Assembly (NCBI GenBank): GCA_963822215.1
Contig: CAWGGX010000010.1
Span: forward strand, 1 to 64,000
From: Roseiarcus sp963822215
Lineage (GTDB): Bacteria; Pseudomonadota; Alphaproteobacteria; Rhizobiales; Beijerinckiaceae
Length of the DNA stretch: 64,000 nucleotides
Reading direction: 5' to 3'
Part shown: positions 1 through 9,199 of the stretch, one piece after another
How the letters are laid out: the number at the start of each line of letters is the position of its first letter
Numbering within the stretch: the stretch's first letter is position 1
Notes under the pieces: generated by a model
What the model was told of the DNA's origin: nothing
Seen by the model: only the letters and a program-made list of their open reading frames with translations
Databases searched by the model: none
Program-made: the position numbers and the translations under genes

Positions 1-1
1 C

Positions 2-268
2 TTCATCGAACGGCTGTGGCGCTCGATTAAGTACGAGGAAGTGCATCTGAAAGCTTACGTCGACGGCCTGGAGGCGCGGGCCGGCATTGGTTCGTGGATG
101 ACCTTTTACAATTCTCGCCGCCCCCACCAGGCGATGAACAACCAGACGCCGATGGCGGTGTGGCGCGCCGGCATCGACGAAATCGAGGCGGCGGCAAGGG
201 CTGTGGATATGCCGCTTCGCTTGGACAACGCAAACGCGTTGCCCACATACCCACAGCAGAGGCAGAAG
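2..268 (+). pseudogene. IS3-family transposase OrfB, C-terminal fragment
   Basis: The window opens inside an OrfB reading frame that matches the last third of the complete OrfB at 48714-49658 almost base for base. The catalytic-core glutamate context (FIERLWRS) and the conserved tail (RRPHQAMNNQTPMAVW) are present. One visible difference is GDGL-E in place of GDGR-E. The match stops at about base 268, a few codons before the normal stop, and the next bases belong to a different IS read on the other strand. The right terminal repeat of the IS3 element is therefore missing, so this is a dead remnant formed by deletion or recombination. The upstream part lies outside the window. Confidence 0.9.
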
Positions 269-719
269 CCAACTCCGGCGTCGAGCGGCAATACGATGGC
301 CAACCATGGCCGGCTTCGTTGCCGCCGCACCCGGCACAGCGAAAGCGGGGAAGCCGCACCGTGACCTGGCCGAAAAGTGTCGCGACCGCATGGTCCCGGT
401 AATCCTTCACTCGGCACACCTCGCCACAGCTTCGGCAGTCCGGCCGCCGAACGGCGTGGCCCTTGGCCTGCGCCGCGACGATCTCCTGTTGGAGGCCGGC
501 CAGCAACAAATTCCCTTCGGCCAGGGTCAACCCTAAGTTGGCGATATCACCGAGATCATCAGGCCGGTTGATCTTCAAGACGTCGGCGCACTGTCTCTCA
601 CCGTCAGCTCCGGTTTTCACCAACCTCACAATCCAAGCCACGCGCCTACCCCCGATCAGAAGATCAGACGCGAAATTACCGCTTCGGCGCCCGCACCCCC
701 AATCTCCAGGCAGTCCCCG
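269..719 (-). pseudogene. ISKra4-like element, left-end fragment with transposase N-terminus
   Basis: This stretch is nearly identical to the first part of the complete element at 6914-8383, in inverse orientation. Its terminal repeat (GGGGACTGCCTGGAGATT) ends at base 719. The transposase reading frame starts with GTG at 641 and runs about 124 codons through the paired cysteines (CRSCGEVC, CAGC) to STPEL, where the IS3 fragment cuts it off. The element sits inside an IS1380 gene, so it transposed there before the IS3 remnant replaced its other half. Non-functional. Confidence 0.85.
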
Positions 720-1288
720 ATATCGAGCGTGATCCGTTTGGGAACCTTGGCGAACAACTCGCAATAGAGATCGACCATCGCGCGACCCATCCGCAACAGG
801 ACGCGAACGTCCGGCAGGTTCTCCAATCGCGAGATCGTCGATTGCGAGCACAACTCCCGATCCGACGGCGTCAGATCGAGCGCCATCTTGAACATCGGGT
901 CGCTGCGCAGGGAATTGGCGTCGATCCCGTCCTCGTAGCCGGCGCCGATCATCAACAGTCGAAAGCGAATGATGTCCGACAGGCTATGGGTGATCTGATC
1001 GGGCGCTCGGCGATCAACCAGGCACGCGGCAAGCCGATCCGCGACCCGAAACCGCTGTTCGATTTCGCGCAACGCCAGCACGCCGCCGTCGGACGAAAGC
1101 AGACCGCCGTCGAATTTGACCACAACCGATTTGAACGAAACCGATGACAGACCGGGCAGCGGCAGCATAGAATCGTTCATGGCGGGTGTGGCTCAGCTGA
1201 AATCGCGCGAATCGGCTTCGACAACCAGATTCTACGCAAATTCAGTTGCTTAGACTACACCCGCCAACCCGTGATGCATAATGCAGGT
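720..1288 (-). pseudogene. IS1380-family element, transposase N-terminal fragment plus terminal repeat
   Basis: The reading frame from 1180 down to 720 matches the N-terminal half of the IS1380 transposase at 53687-55026, beginning MNDSMLPLPGLSSVSFKSVV and running to KRITLDI. There the ISKra4-like element interrupts it and the catalytic half is gone. Bases 1275-1288 carry a terminal repeat (ATGCATAATGCAGG) that is the inverse of the left end of the other copy near 53515. This copy therefore keeps the end that the other copy lost. The element ends only about 20 bp before the start codon of the next gene, a porin. Confidence 0.85.
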
Positions 1289-1309
1289 TAGCGACCACTG
1301 GAAGTGGGG

Positions 1310-2836
1310 ATGATGAAGAGATTCGGGTTCTTCCTGGTGGCGGCAGTCGGCTTGGCGGGCGTGGGCCATGCTGCAGACCTGCCGACCACCAAGGGCCCCG
1401 CTCCAACTCTGGCGCCGGGATGCTTCGCCAGCTTCTGGACCTGGCTTGATTCGACCGCGGCCGATTGCCCGCTGAGCTACGCAGGCTTCACCGTCTACGC
1501 GACCCTCGACGCGGGGCTCGGCTATTATAGCCAAGGGGCCGCGTGGAACCCGGCGGTCTTTAACGGCACGCAAGGGTTGATCAGCAAGCAAAGCAACGGC
1601 TCGAAATGGCTGTGGTCGCCCAACAACATCAACCAGTCGGTCATCGGCATCAAGATGAGCGAACCGATCGGCTACGGCTGGTCGATCATCGGAACGGTGG
1701 AAGCCGGGTTCGATCCGATTTCGGGCGAATTGGCCAATTCGCAGCGGTCGCAAGTCATGAACAATGGCAAGGCGCTCGTCCTACAGAGCGCTAACGGCGA
1801 CTCGAGCCGGGCAGGCCAGTGGGACAATTCGCAAGGGTTCATCGGGTTTCACAACTGGACCTATGGCACGCTGACCGGCGGGCGCGTCAACACGCTATCG
1901 CTCGACGGCCTCATCGCCTACGATCCGATGGGCAGCGCCTACGCGTTCTCCCCGTTCGGCTTCACCGGCATGTATGCGGGTTTCGGCGACACTGAGCTCG
2001 CCCGTTCCAACACGGCTATCAAGTATCGTTTAGATTTCATGAATTTCCGCGCCGCCGGACTCGCCCAGATCGGCGGTTACGACCAGGGCAACGGCTCGGC
2101 CTCAATGTGGCAAGGCCAGATCGGCGGAGACTTTAGCCTCTTCGGCGGGGTTCTGTCACTTGATGGCGTCGGCAGCTACGCTAAGGACGGGGTGATCACC
2201 AGCATCTTCAACGGATCGTGCGCCGTCCTCACGAAGGGCCCCTTCGCGGGTGAGACCGGGTGCGTCAATGGCGTCCCGAACTTCTACAACACCGACGATC
2301 TGAAGGCGACGCTGTCGAACAACACCGGGGTCCTGCTCCTCGCCAAATACACGTGGGGCGCTGTCAACCTCTTTGGCGGCTATGAATATTTCCGCAACGC
2401 CAACCCGAGTGATGACTATCCGGATGGCTTCGAAACAATCGGCGGCTATAACGTGCCTGGCAACATTATTGGGAGCAAGACATTCCCGACGGTGTGGATA
2501 ACCACCAACGCCTACAATATTAACAGGATCTACAATGTCTTCTGGGGCGGCGCGAAATACGCTGTAAATGACACGCTCGATCTAATCGGTGCGATCTACT
2601 ACGCTCAGCAGAACAATTTCTCCACCACGCCCTGCACAGGCACGGGCATCTATACCAGCAGCGCTTCCTGCGCCGGAACATTCGATGCGTTCTCGTTCCT
2701 GATCGACTACAGGCCGGTCCAACGCGTCGACCTGTACGCCGGCGTTGCGCTGTCGAACGTCTATCGTGGCCTCGCGAACGGCTTCCTGGGGACCCAGAAC
2801 ATCGATCCGACGGTGGGCCTGCGCATCAAATTCTGA
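1310..2836 (+). CDS. Outer-membrane porin
   Basis: A 508-residue protein with a classical signal peptide (positively charged MMKR, a hydrophobic stretch, cleavage after GHA before ADLP). Many aromatic-rich alternating segments are typical of a beta barrel, and it ends with a C-terminal phenylalanine (GLRIKF), the usual outer-membrane assembly signal. It resembles the large trimeric porins of Hyphomicrobiales that let small solutes cross the outer membrane. I chose ATG 1310 because GGAAG lies 5-6 bases upstream; ATG 1313 is possible. The native promoter is probably gone, since an IS1380 end lies 20 bp upstream, so expression may depend on the IS. A second porin is at 13383-15005. Confidence 0.85.
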   Translation: MMKRFGFFLVAAVGLAGVGHAADLPTTKGPAPTLAPGCFASFWTWLDSTAADCPLSYAGFTVYATLDAGLGYYSQGAAWNPAVFNGTQGLISKQSNGSKWLWSPNNINQSVIGIKMSEPIGYGWSIIGTVEAGFDPISGELANSQRSQVMNNGKALVLQSANGDSSRAGQWDNSQGFIGFHNWTYGTLTGGRVNTLSLDGLIAYDPMGSAYAFSPFGFTGMYAGFGDTELARSNTAIKYRLDFMNFRAAGLAQIGGYDQGNGSASMWQGQIGGDFSLFGGVLSLDGVGSYAKDGVITSIFNGSCAVLTKGPFAGETGCVNGVPNFYNTDDLKATLSNNTGVLLLAKYTWGAVNLFGGYEYFRNANPSDDYPDGFETIGGYNVPGNIIGSKTFPTVWITTNAYNINRIYNVFWGGAKYAVNDTLDLIGAIYYAQQNNFSTTPCTGTGIYTSSASCAGTFDAFSFLIDYRPVQRVDLYAGVALSNVYRGLANGFLGTQNIDPTVGLRIKF

Positions 2837-2898
2837 AAACGATCGAGGAGGGAACACAGCATCGCAGGCGAACGAAACGCGAGCAGACGAGCGACACC

Positions 2899-3012
2899 AT
2901 GCAGATCGCCGCGATTCTGCTTGCAGACGTGGTCAGACACAGCCGTCTCGCCGCTGCTGACGGGATCAAACCCACTCGTGGCTCGAGCGGTGCGGTCCCC
3001 CAATCAATGTGA
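2899..3012 (+). pseudogene. Possible remnant of a class III nucleotide cyclase domain
   Basis: The 218 bp between the porin and the FecR gene contain a 37-codon frame whose first residues (IAAILLADVVRHSRLAAAD) resemble the first strand of class III adenylate/guanylate cyclase catalytic domains (typically LAAILAADVVGYSRLMGAD). It includes the first metal-binding aspartate. After about 25 residues the similarity ends and a stop follows. It may be a decayed cyclase or a chance relic. Its place just before a cyclase gene is suggestive. No ribosome-binding site stands out. Confidence 0.4.
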
Positions 3013-3054
3013 CGTCGGTCAGAACGGAAAGAGGAAACGTTCGGAGGAGACTCA

Positions 3055-3609
3055 ATGCTGAGGTGCGACATGACACCCGGGCGCAAGCTGTTCGCGGCAA
3101 TCCTTGTTGCGACGGCTTTGATCGAGTCGGCTCTCCCCGGATCTAAATTCGCTTTGGCCGCCGGCGCATGTGCGCTGGCCCCCAGCGAACGCGACTCCTC
3201 CGAAAAGATATTGCAGTGTGGCCAGGAGCTCACGGTGCGTCCGGCCCACGGCACAAACTATTGGCCGCTCTATAAGACAGGTCGTCAACTCCCGGCAGCG
3301 ATTCGCCTCGACAACGGCGCGTTGCTGATCGAGTTTCATCCTGACAGTCAGCAAATCGAATTTCAAATCCTCACGCCGCTTGCCATCGCAGCGGTTCGGG
3401 GCACGAAATGGGCGATGGAGGTCAGTGCGAAGAGAACCTCCACTCTCGTCCTCGAAGGCGCAGTCGCCGTGACCAGCCGTCGCCTCAATCAGTACGTCAT
3501 TCTCACCGAGGGGCGGGGCGTCGACATCTCGGGAGGCGACACGTCGCTGACGCAGAAGCAATGGGGGGAAGCCAGGGTGCGCGCTCTTCTGTCGCGCTTC
3601 GGTGAGTAG
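3055..3609 (+). CDS. FecR-domain protein
   Basis: A 184-residue protein with an N-terminal signal peptide or anchor (about residues 8-38) and a central FecR-type beta-rich domain. The domain is recognisable from the LDNGALLIEF segment, the ITPLAIAAVRGTKWAMEV core and the LVLEGAVAV repeat. GGAGGAG lies 6 bases before ATG 3055. FecR domains act in the periplasm as sensors or signal relays. Many sit beside a CHASE2-cyclase gene as here: this stop is followed immediately, with no gap, by the start of the cyclase gene. The pair was probably co-transcribed and functionally linked; the partner is now broken by an IS. Confidence 0.8.
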   Translation: MLRCDMTPGRKLFAAILVATALIESALPGSKFALAAGACALAPSERDSSEKILQCGQELTVRPAHGTNYWPLYKTGRQLPAAIRLDNGALLIEFHPDSQQIEFQILTPLAIAAVRGTKWAMEVSAKRTSTLVLEGAVAVTSRRLNQYVILTEGRGVDISGGDTSLTQKQWGEARVRALLSRFGE

Positions 3610-4040
3610 ATGCGGCTTGAGGGCGCTACAGCCTCAAGGCTACTGACCAGCGTCTTCGTTGCGGCTGCGCTTGTGTGTGGCGCTTGGCTCGGCCTCAAAC
3701 AAACGATGGGCGTCGCCTCAGGCCTGGACCGGGTCGAAGATCTGACCCTCGACTGGCGGTTTTTTCTGGCAGGCGCGCGACCGGCGCCTCCCGGCGTGGT
3801 CATCGTCGCCATCGACGACCAGACGCTCAGTGAACCCGAGGGCCACAATCTGACGCGAGAGACGCTCGCCCGGATCGTGCTTGCGATTGCGGACTTCCAT
3901 CCTCGGGCGGTCGCACTCGATATCGCCTTCCCTGACTCCAAGGGCGCGAAGCCGGACGCGGAATGAACTGGACCCCGGATTTAGGACCATTGGGTAAGGT
4001 GTGAAATGTCCTGCTCTGTCGCAACCGACGGAGCGAGAAA

Positions 4041-4334
4041 ATGATGAAGTCACGCAAGAAGTTTGATGCGGCGTTCAAGGCGAAGGTTGCGCTCGAGGCG
4101 CTTCGCGAGGATGCGACGGTTCCGGATCTGGCGAAGCGGCACGGGGTGCATCCGAACCAGATTTATGCCTGGAAGAAGCAGGTTCTCGACAATGTCGCGA
4201 GCCTGTTCGCGCGCGGGGCGAGCGTTTCGGGCGATGGCGAGGAGGAGCGCGAACGTGAGGCGGCCAGGCTTTACGCCAAGATCGGCCAGCTGACGGTTGA
4301 ACGGGATTTCTTGGCCAGGAGGCCAGGGCGATGA
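4041..4334 (+). CDS. IS3-family transposase OrfA (helix-turn-helix)
   Basis: A 97-residue basic protein opening MMKSRKKFDAAFKAKVALEA, the standard start of IS3-family OrfA. A helix-turn-helix of the HTH_8 type follows (DLAKRHGVHPNQIYAWKKQ, about residues 30-48) and then a leucine-zipper-like tail. It binds the IS ends. Its stop overlaps the OrfB start in an ATGA tetranucleotide, so OrfB is made by translational coupling or as a frameshifted OrfAB fusion. Confidence 0.93.
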   Translation: MMKSRKKFDAAFKAKVALEALREDATVPDLAKRHGVHPNQIYAWKKQVLDNVASLFARGASVSGDGEEEREREAARLYAKIGQLTVERDFLARRPGR

Positions 4335-5272
4335 GCGCGCCCGATCGAAGGGCGATGGTGGAGCGCCCGGCGGATTTGTCGGTTCGTCGGCAATGCGTGC
4401 TGCTGAATGTGGCGCGCTCGGGGATCTATCGCCCCAAGCCAGAGCCCGGGGCGGACGATCTGGCGGTGATGCGGCGGATCGACGAACTGCATCTGGAGCT
4501 GCCGTTCTACGGATCGCGTCGGATGACGTTTGAACTCAACAAGGAGGGCTGCGGAGTCAACCGCAAGCGGGTGCGGCGTCTGATGCGCACGATGGGGATC
4601 GAGGCGCTGGTTCCGCGTCCCGGCACGAGCAAGGCCGCCCTCGGCCACAAGATCTATCCCTATCTCCTGCGCGGCCTGGCGATCACCGAGCCGAACCATG
4701 TGTGGGCGGCCGACGTGACTTACATCCCGATGGCGTGCGGCTTCCTCTATCTGGTGGCGATCATCGACTGGGCCAGCCGGGCGGTTCTGGCGTGGCGGCT
4801 GTCGAACACCAACGACGCGAGCTTCTGCGCGGCGGCGCTGGAGGAGGCGCTGCTTCGGTTCGGAAAGCCGAGGATTTTCAATACCGATCAGGGCTCCACT
4901 TTCACCGCCGAGGCTTTCGTCGGCAAGCTCGCGGCGGCTGGCGTCGCGATTTCGATGGACGGACGCGGCCGCTTCATGGACAACATCTTCATCGAACGGC
5001 TGTGGCGCTCCATCAAGTATGAAGAGGTGCATCTGAAAGCCTACGCCGACGGCCGCGAGGCGCGGGCCGGCATCGGCTCCTGGATGACCTTTTACAACTT
5101 TCGGCGCCCGCACCAGGCGATGAACAACCAGATGCCGATGGCGGTGTGGCGCGCCGGCATGGACAAGACCGAGGCGGCGGCGAGGGCTGTGGATATGCCG
5201 CTTCGCTTGGACAACGCAAACGCGTTGCCCACATACCCACAGCAGAGGCAGAAGCAGCAAGAAACGGCTTGA
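4331..5272 (+). CDS. IS3-family transposase OrfB (DDE integrase)
   Basis: A 313-residue catalytic subunit with an HTH_21-like region (about residues 45-100), then an rve integrase core. The catalytic triad is D in AADVTYI, D in NTDQGS and E in FIERLWRS. It is full length compared with the same gene at 48714-49658, from which it differs at scattered positions. It works with OrfA in cut-out and reinsertion of the element. Confidence 0.95.
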   Translation: MSAPDRRAMVERPADLSVRRQCVLLNVARSGIYRPKPEPGADDLAVMRRIDELHLELPFYGSRRMTFELNKEGCGVNRKRVRRLMRTMGIEALVPRPGTSKAALGHKIYPYLLRGLAITEPNHVWAADVTYIPMACGFLYLVAIIDWASRAVLAWRLSNTNDASFCAAALEEALLRFGKPRIFNTDQGSTFTAEAFVGKLAAAGVAISMDGRGRFMDNIFIERLWRSIKYEEVHLKAYADGREARAGIGSWMTFYNFRRPHQAMNNQMPMAVWRAGMDKTEAAARAVDMPLRLDNANALPTYPQQRQKQQETA

Positions 5273-6913
5273 TTCATGAAAGACAAGGGCAGGCGAGATT
5301 ACACCTTAAATCCGACCTCCCGTGGTCCCACGAATAGGGTCCAGTTCAGAACTCGCCGACGCCCTTAGGTCGACGCCGAGCGTCGTCGCCTCGATCGGAA
5401 TCTTTGGTGAGGTCGACCTTTTAGGCAAACAGCCTCCGTCAGGGGTATCGGCGCTGTCGGGAGACTTGTCTTTCGCGCCCAAGCCCTCGGAGGTTCTTTG
5501 GCCGACCGACGCGATCCGGGACGCCACGCAAACGGGACTCGCGAACGTGTCGACGGACTCGAGCGGAATCCCGCGATACGTTCCGATGATCTTTGAAATC
5601 CCCGACGGCGTGGCGCCGTCTTTCGCGTTGGCGGCTGTATCGGTCGCGGTTGGAGCCAACCCTGTCTTCGGCCCAGACCGGATCAAGCTCGCAGGTCGAA
5701 CAGCGAAGACGGACTTGGGCTACTATTTGCCGATTCGCTACTACGGGCCTGCGGGCAGCTTTAGACGATACAGCGCCGCGAGGCTCCTGCGAGGCGACCT
5801 CGATGCGGAATCCCTCCGCGATCAGGTTGTCGTCGTGGGGATGACTGCGGCGGGCCTCGGCGACACGTTTGCGACGCCATTCGACCGGGTCGCGCCAGGG
5901 GCCGAGATCTTCGCGACCGCGATCCGCAATCTCTTGAGCGGAGACACTTTGGCGCGGACGCCGTCGACCCGTCGGATCGATGCGGCGACGGCGGCCGGGC
6001 TCCCCGTCGCAATGATCGCGCTCATGGCGATGCGCCGGGCCGCGGTCGGGCTCGCCCTTGCCGTTTTGGTCTTCGCGCTTTGGGCGGCAGGGGTCTTTAT
6101 CGCCTTCGTCAACGGCTATTGGCTCAGTATGGCGCTGCCTCTGGCGACTAGCATTCCTCTGCTCGCCGGCTATACCGGCGGCCGGTTCCTCGTCGAGCGT
6201 GAGGCCGGACGAAAGTCAGCCGCGGAAAAGGCGATGCTGGCCAAGTTTCAGTCTCCGCTTCTGCTGGACCACATGCTCAAGGAGCCGCAATTTCTTGACA
6301 AGCCTGTCCGACAGGACGTCGCGGTGATGTTCCTGGATTTGTCAGGGTCTACGGGAGTCGCAGAGGCGCTGGGACCCGAGTTGTCACGCGATTTGCTTCA
6401 GACCATGCAGACCTTGGTGGAACGGGACGTGACAGCGCACAGAGGCATCGTGATCGACTATATGGGCGATGGGGTTCTGGCGGTCTTTGGATTGCCCCGG
6501 CCGCAGCTCGATGACGCGGCGCGGGCATTGACCACGGTCGAAAGTCTTAACGTGTCGGTTGCCGCCTGGATGGCGGCTTTGCCGCCCGCGGCGCGGGATC
6601 GCCTCGACTTTCGCATCGGCGTTCATTTCGGCCCGGCGATCCTGTCCCGTCTCGGTTCGCCGACCCATCAGCAGATCGCCGCCTCCGGCGACACCGTCAA
6701 TGTCGCAAGCAGGCTGCTGGAGGTGGCGAAGGAGCAGCATTGCCGCGTGGTCGTTTCAGAGGATGTGTTCGCGGCCGCGCACGCGACCCTACCGCTCGCG
6801 GGGGTTGACGCCGGGATATATGCTCCGATGACGGTTTCCATTCGCGGCCGCGCGAGCTCCTTGAACATCCGCGTTCGCAATTAGCCGAACTTAACCGATT
6901 GGGCGGGTTTGGT

Positions 6914-8383
6914 GGGGACTGCCTGGAGATTGGGGGTGCGGGCGCCGAAGCGGTAATTTCGCGTCTGATCTTCTGATCGGGGGTAGGCGCGTGGCTTGGA
7001 TTGTGAGGTTGGTGAAAACCGGAGCTGACGGTGAGAGACAGTGCGCCGACGTCTTGAAGATCAACCGGCCTGATGATCTCGGTGATATCGCCAACTTAGG
7101 GTTGACCCTGGCCGAAGGGAAGCTGTTGCTGGCCGGCCTCCAACAGGAGATCGTCGCGGCGCAGGCCAAGGGCCACGCCGTTCGGCGGCCGGACTGCCGA
7201 AGCTGTGGCGAGGTGTGCCGAGTGAAGGATTACCGGGACCATGCGGTCGCGACACTTTTCGGCCAGGTCACGGTGCGGCTTCCCCGCTTTCGCTGTGCCG
7301 GGTGCGGCGGCAACGAAGCCGGCCATGGTTGGCCATCGTATTGCCGCTCGACGCCGGAGTTGGATCAGCTTCAGGCGCATCTGTCTGCCCTGATGACTTA
7401 CCGGGTGGCTGCTGACGTGCTGCGGCAAATGTTCCCGGTCGACGCCGGAAACGACCCGGAGACCTTGCGTTTGCGCACTTTGAAAATTGGTGCGGAGCTT
7501 CGGGATCAGGCCGCGGCGCGGCCTGATCCGGCGGCTCCGTCGATCATCGTGACCTTGGATTCGACCTTCATCCGCAGCTGCGAGGACGGCGAGCGGCGTC
7601 TGGAGGTGCGGATCGGCAATGTTGAAACGGAGAATGGCGGGCGGCAGGTCTTCGGCGCCGTCGCCAAAGCCGATACGAACATCAAAGTGCTGATCCGCCG
7701 CAGCCTCGACGCCGTCGGGCGAACCGAGGACACGGCGCTGACCGCGTTCACCGACGGGTGCTCCGGCTTGCGGCGCATTTTGGCTGATGCCGGTGTCACC
7801 GAGACGCCGGTGCTCGACTGGTTCCACATCGCCATGCGGCTGCAGCACCTGGAGCAAACAGCCGGCGGTCTGTCAGCGGATGACCCGGCACGGGTGGCGG
7901 CGAAGGCGGTGATTGTCGCGGAGGTCGAGCGCCTGCAGTGGAGGCTGTGGAATGGCAAAGCCAAGGATGCTCAAATCAGCATCGGTCGTATCCGCGCAGT
8001 GATGCATCATTTTCAGGGGGAACCAGGGCGGCGGAGGTCCATTGCGCCTTCGAGAAAGCTGTGGACCGCCTTGCACGCACTGGATGGTTATCTCACCGGA
8101 CAGAGCGACTGGTTGGTCAACTACGCCGAGCGGTACCGTGCCGGATTGCGGGTCGGCACCGCGATCACCGAAGGGACGGCCAATTTTCTGGTGAACCGCC
8201 GGATGAACAAATCGCAGCAGATGCGCTGGTCGCGGCGAGGGGCGGATCTTCTGCTTCAGGTTCGCAGCGCCGTCTACAACGGCACGCTCTGCTCCGGCTT
8301 CGGACAGAGATTCCAGCCTGCCAACGACCCGCTCCCGCAAGCAGCGGTTGCGGCCTAACACCCCCAATCTCAAGGCAGTCCCC
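6914..8383 (+). mobile_element. ISKra4-like insertion sequence (complete)
   Basis: The element is 1470 bp. Its ends are inverted repeats of about 25 bp with one mismatch, each starting GGGGACTGCCT and reading inward to GATTGGGGGT. The flanking 8-mers do not match, so no target duplication is visible; part of the ISKra4 family is reported to lack one. It lies in the gap between the cyclase and SGNH hydrolase genes, and neither is cut. The last bases of the right end (AGGCAGTC) are repeated just outside at 8384-8391. Confidence 0.85.
6991..8358 (+). CDS. ISKra4-like family transposase
   Basis: A 455-residue transposase. An N-terminal zinc-ribbon-like region has paired cysteines (CRSCGEVC and CAGCGG, about residues 66-107). 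A DDE-type core follows, with the first aspartate in TLDSTFIRS, a second in FTDGCSG, and DWFHIAMRLQHL. The C-terminal signature EGTANFLVNRRMNKSQQMRW, followed by RRGADLLLQVR, is typical of ISKra4 transposases. The start is GTG 6991; no strong ribosome-binding site is present. An almost identical N-terminal fragment occurs inverted at 269-641. An ISL3-type assignment is the alternative. Confidence 0.88.
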   Translation: MAWIVRLVKTGADGERQCADVLKINRPDDLGDIANLGLTLAEGKLLLAGLQQEIVAAQAKGHAVRRPDCRSCGEVCRVKDYRDHAVATLFGQVTVRLPRFRCAGCGGNEAGHGWPSYCRSTPELDQLQAHLSALMTYRVAADVLRQMFPVDAGNDPETLRLRTLKIGAELRDQAAARPDPAAPSIIVTLDSTFIRSCEDGERRLEVRIGNVETENGGRQVFGAVAKADTNIKVLIRRSLDAVGRTEDTALTAFTDGCSGLRRILADAGVTETPVLDWFHIAMRLQHLEQTAGGLSADDPARVAAKAVIVAEVERLQWRLWNGKAKDAQISIGRIRAVMHHFQGEPGRRRSIAPSRKLWTALHALDGYLTGQSDWLVNYAERYRAGLRVGTAITEGTANFLVNRRMNKSQQMRWSRRGADLLLQVRSAVYNGTLCSGFGQRFQPANDPLPQAAVAA

Positions 8384-8404
8384 AGGCAGTCTCGCGACCC
8401 CAGC

Positions 8405-9199
8405 CTAAAGTTTCGCGCCCACGCTGGGCCGCGAGGCGTCTTCGATTTCCTCGGCGAGCGCCCGGGCGAGGCAGCGGTAGCCGAGGTCGCTCATGTGCAA
8501 GCCGTCGCCCGACAGCAGCGCCAGCGTCTTCGCGCCCGCCTGCTTCATCATGGCGTAGCGCGACAGCACGGGGACGCGCAGACGCTCGCCGATCTCGTCG
8601 ACCATCGCGACAAAGCGCTGGTAGCGGGCGACATCCGGGATTTTCGGCGAGAACTGCGGGCCGACCAGGACAAGCGGGACGCTCGCGGCCCGCACGGCCG
8701 CGATTCCGCTCTCCACGGTGGCGCGGAACAGCGCCTCGTCCACGCCGACGATCGCGTCGTTGGTTCCCACCTGCCAGATCACCAGCTCCGGCCGGGCGGT
8801 CTTCAGCGCCGCCTTGAGGCGTTGCAGCGTCTTAACCGCAAGCTCGCCGCCAATGCCGGCGTTCTTCACCTCAGCGGCGATCCCGTCCTCATGGGTGAGT
8901 TCCTCGGCCAGCTGCGCCGGATAGGTTCGCGACGGCGCGCTCGCCCCCACCCCCTCGGTGGACGACGAGCCGATCGCCAGGATGTCGAGCACCCGGTCCG
9001 GCCCGCTGTCGAGATGGACGAGGTTGGCGGCTTTGGCGTCGAACGCGGACTTGACGGCCGGGCATGCGTCCGCCTGAGCGTGCGCGCCGCCAAAAGTCAT
9101 AAGGCCAAAACCGATCGCCAGTGCGACGCTGCTTAAGCGGCCCCGAAAGGAAGGGCTGCGGAAGTAGGGGAAACAGGCGTGTTTCTGCACTCGATCCAT
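8405..9199 (-). CDS. Secreted SGNH/GDSL-type hydrolase
   Basis: A 264-residue protein with a signal sequence (RGRLSSVALAIGFGLMTFGG, cleaved near AHA-QA) and all four SGNH blocks. Ser is in IGSSSTEG, Gly in NAGIGGELA, Asn in WQVGTNDA, and the Asp/His pair in DGLHMSD. Such enzymes are esterases, lipases or carbohydrate deacetylases acting in the periplasm. The start at 9199 lies inside the end of the upstream opgC, so the two are translationally coupled. A role in removing or trimming acyl groups on the glucans modified by OpgC would fit but is inferred from position only. Confidence 0.85.
   Translation of the reverse strand: MDRVQKHACFPYFRSPSFRGRLSSVALAIGFGLMTFGGAHAQADACPAVKSAFDAKAANLVHLDSGPDRVLDILAIGSSSTEGVGASAPSRTYPAQLAEELTHEDGIAAEVKNAGIGGELAVKTLQRLKAALKTARPELVIWQVGTNDAIVGVDEALFRATVESGIAAVRAASVPLVLVGPQFSPKIPDVARYQRFVAMVDEIGERLRVPVLSRYAMMKQAGAKTLALLSGDGLHMSDLGYRCLARALAEEIEDASRPSVGAKL

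Larger units (their letters stand above)
3964..5348 (+). mobile_element. IS3-family insertion sequence, copy 1 (complete)
   Basis: The element is 1385 bp with inverted terminal repeats TGAACTGGACCC at the left and GGGTCCAGTTCA at the right. It is flanked by a 3-bp direct duplication GAA (3961-3963 and 5349-5351), typical of IS3-family transposition. It encodes overlapping orfA and orfB. It is the only copy in the window with both ends, both frames and a target duplication, so it is the most likely active copy. Confidence 0.95.
3610..6884 (+). pseudogene. CHASE2-domain adenylate/guanylate cyclase, split by IS3
   Basis: The gene runs 3610-3963 and resumes at 5352-6884. Removing the IS and one copy of the GAA target duplication rejoins the frame exactly (DAE/LADALR) to give 628 residues. 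Order of parts: N-terminal membrane segment (about 12-30), an extracytoplasmic CHASE2 sensor (about 35-330), two or three membrane helices (about 340-400), then a class III cyclase domain. The cyclase domain shows metal-binding aspartates in FLDLSGS and GDGVLAVFG and the GDTVNVASRL motif. It would make cyclic nucleotide from NTP in response to a periplasmic signal, probably with the FecR protein. As it stands only truncated pieces can be made. The insertion looks recent because both halves are otherwise open. Confidence 0.9.

Noticed and set aside
8384..8391. AGGCAGTC as the target duplication of the ISKra4-like element
   Set aside because: The left flank (GGTTTGGT) does not match; the octamer repeats part of the IS end itself.
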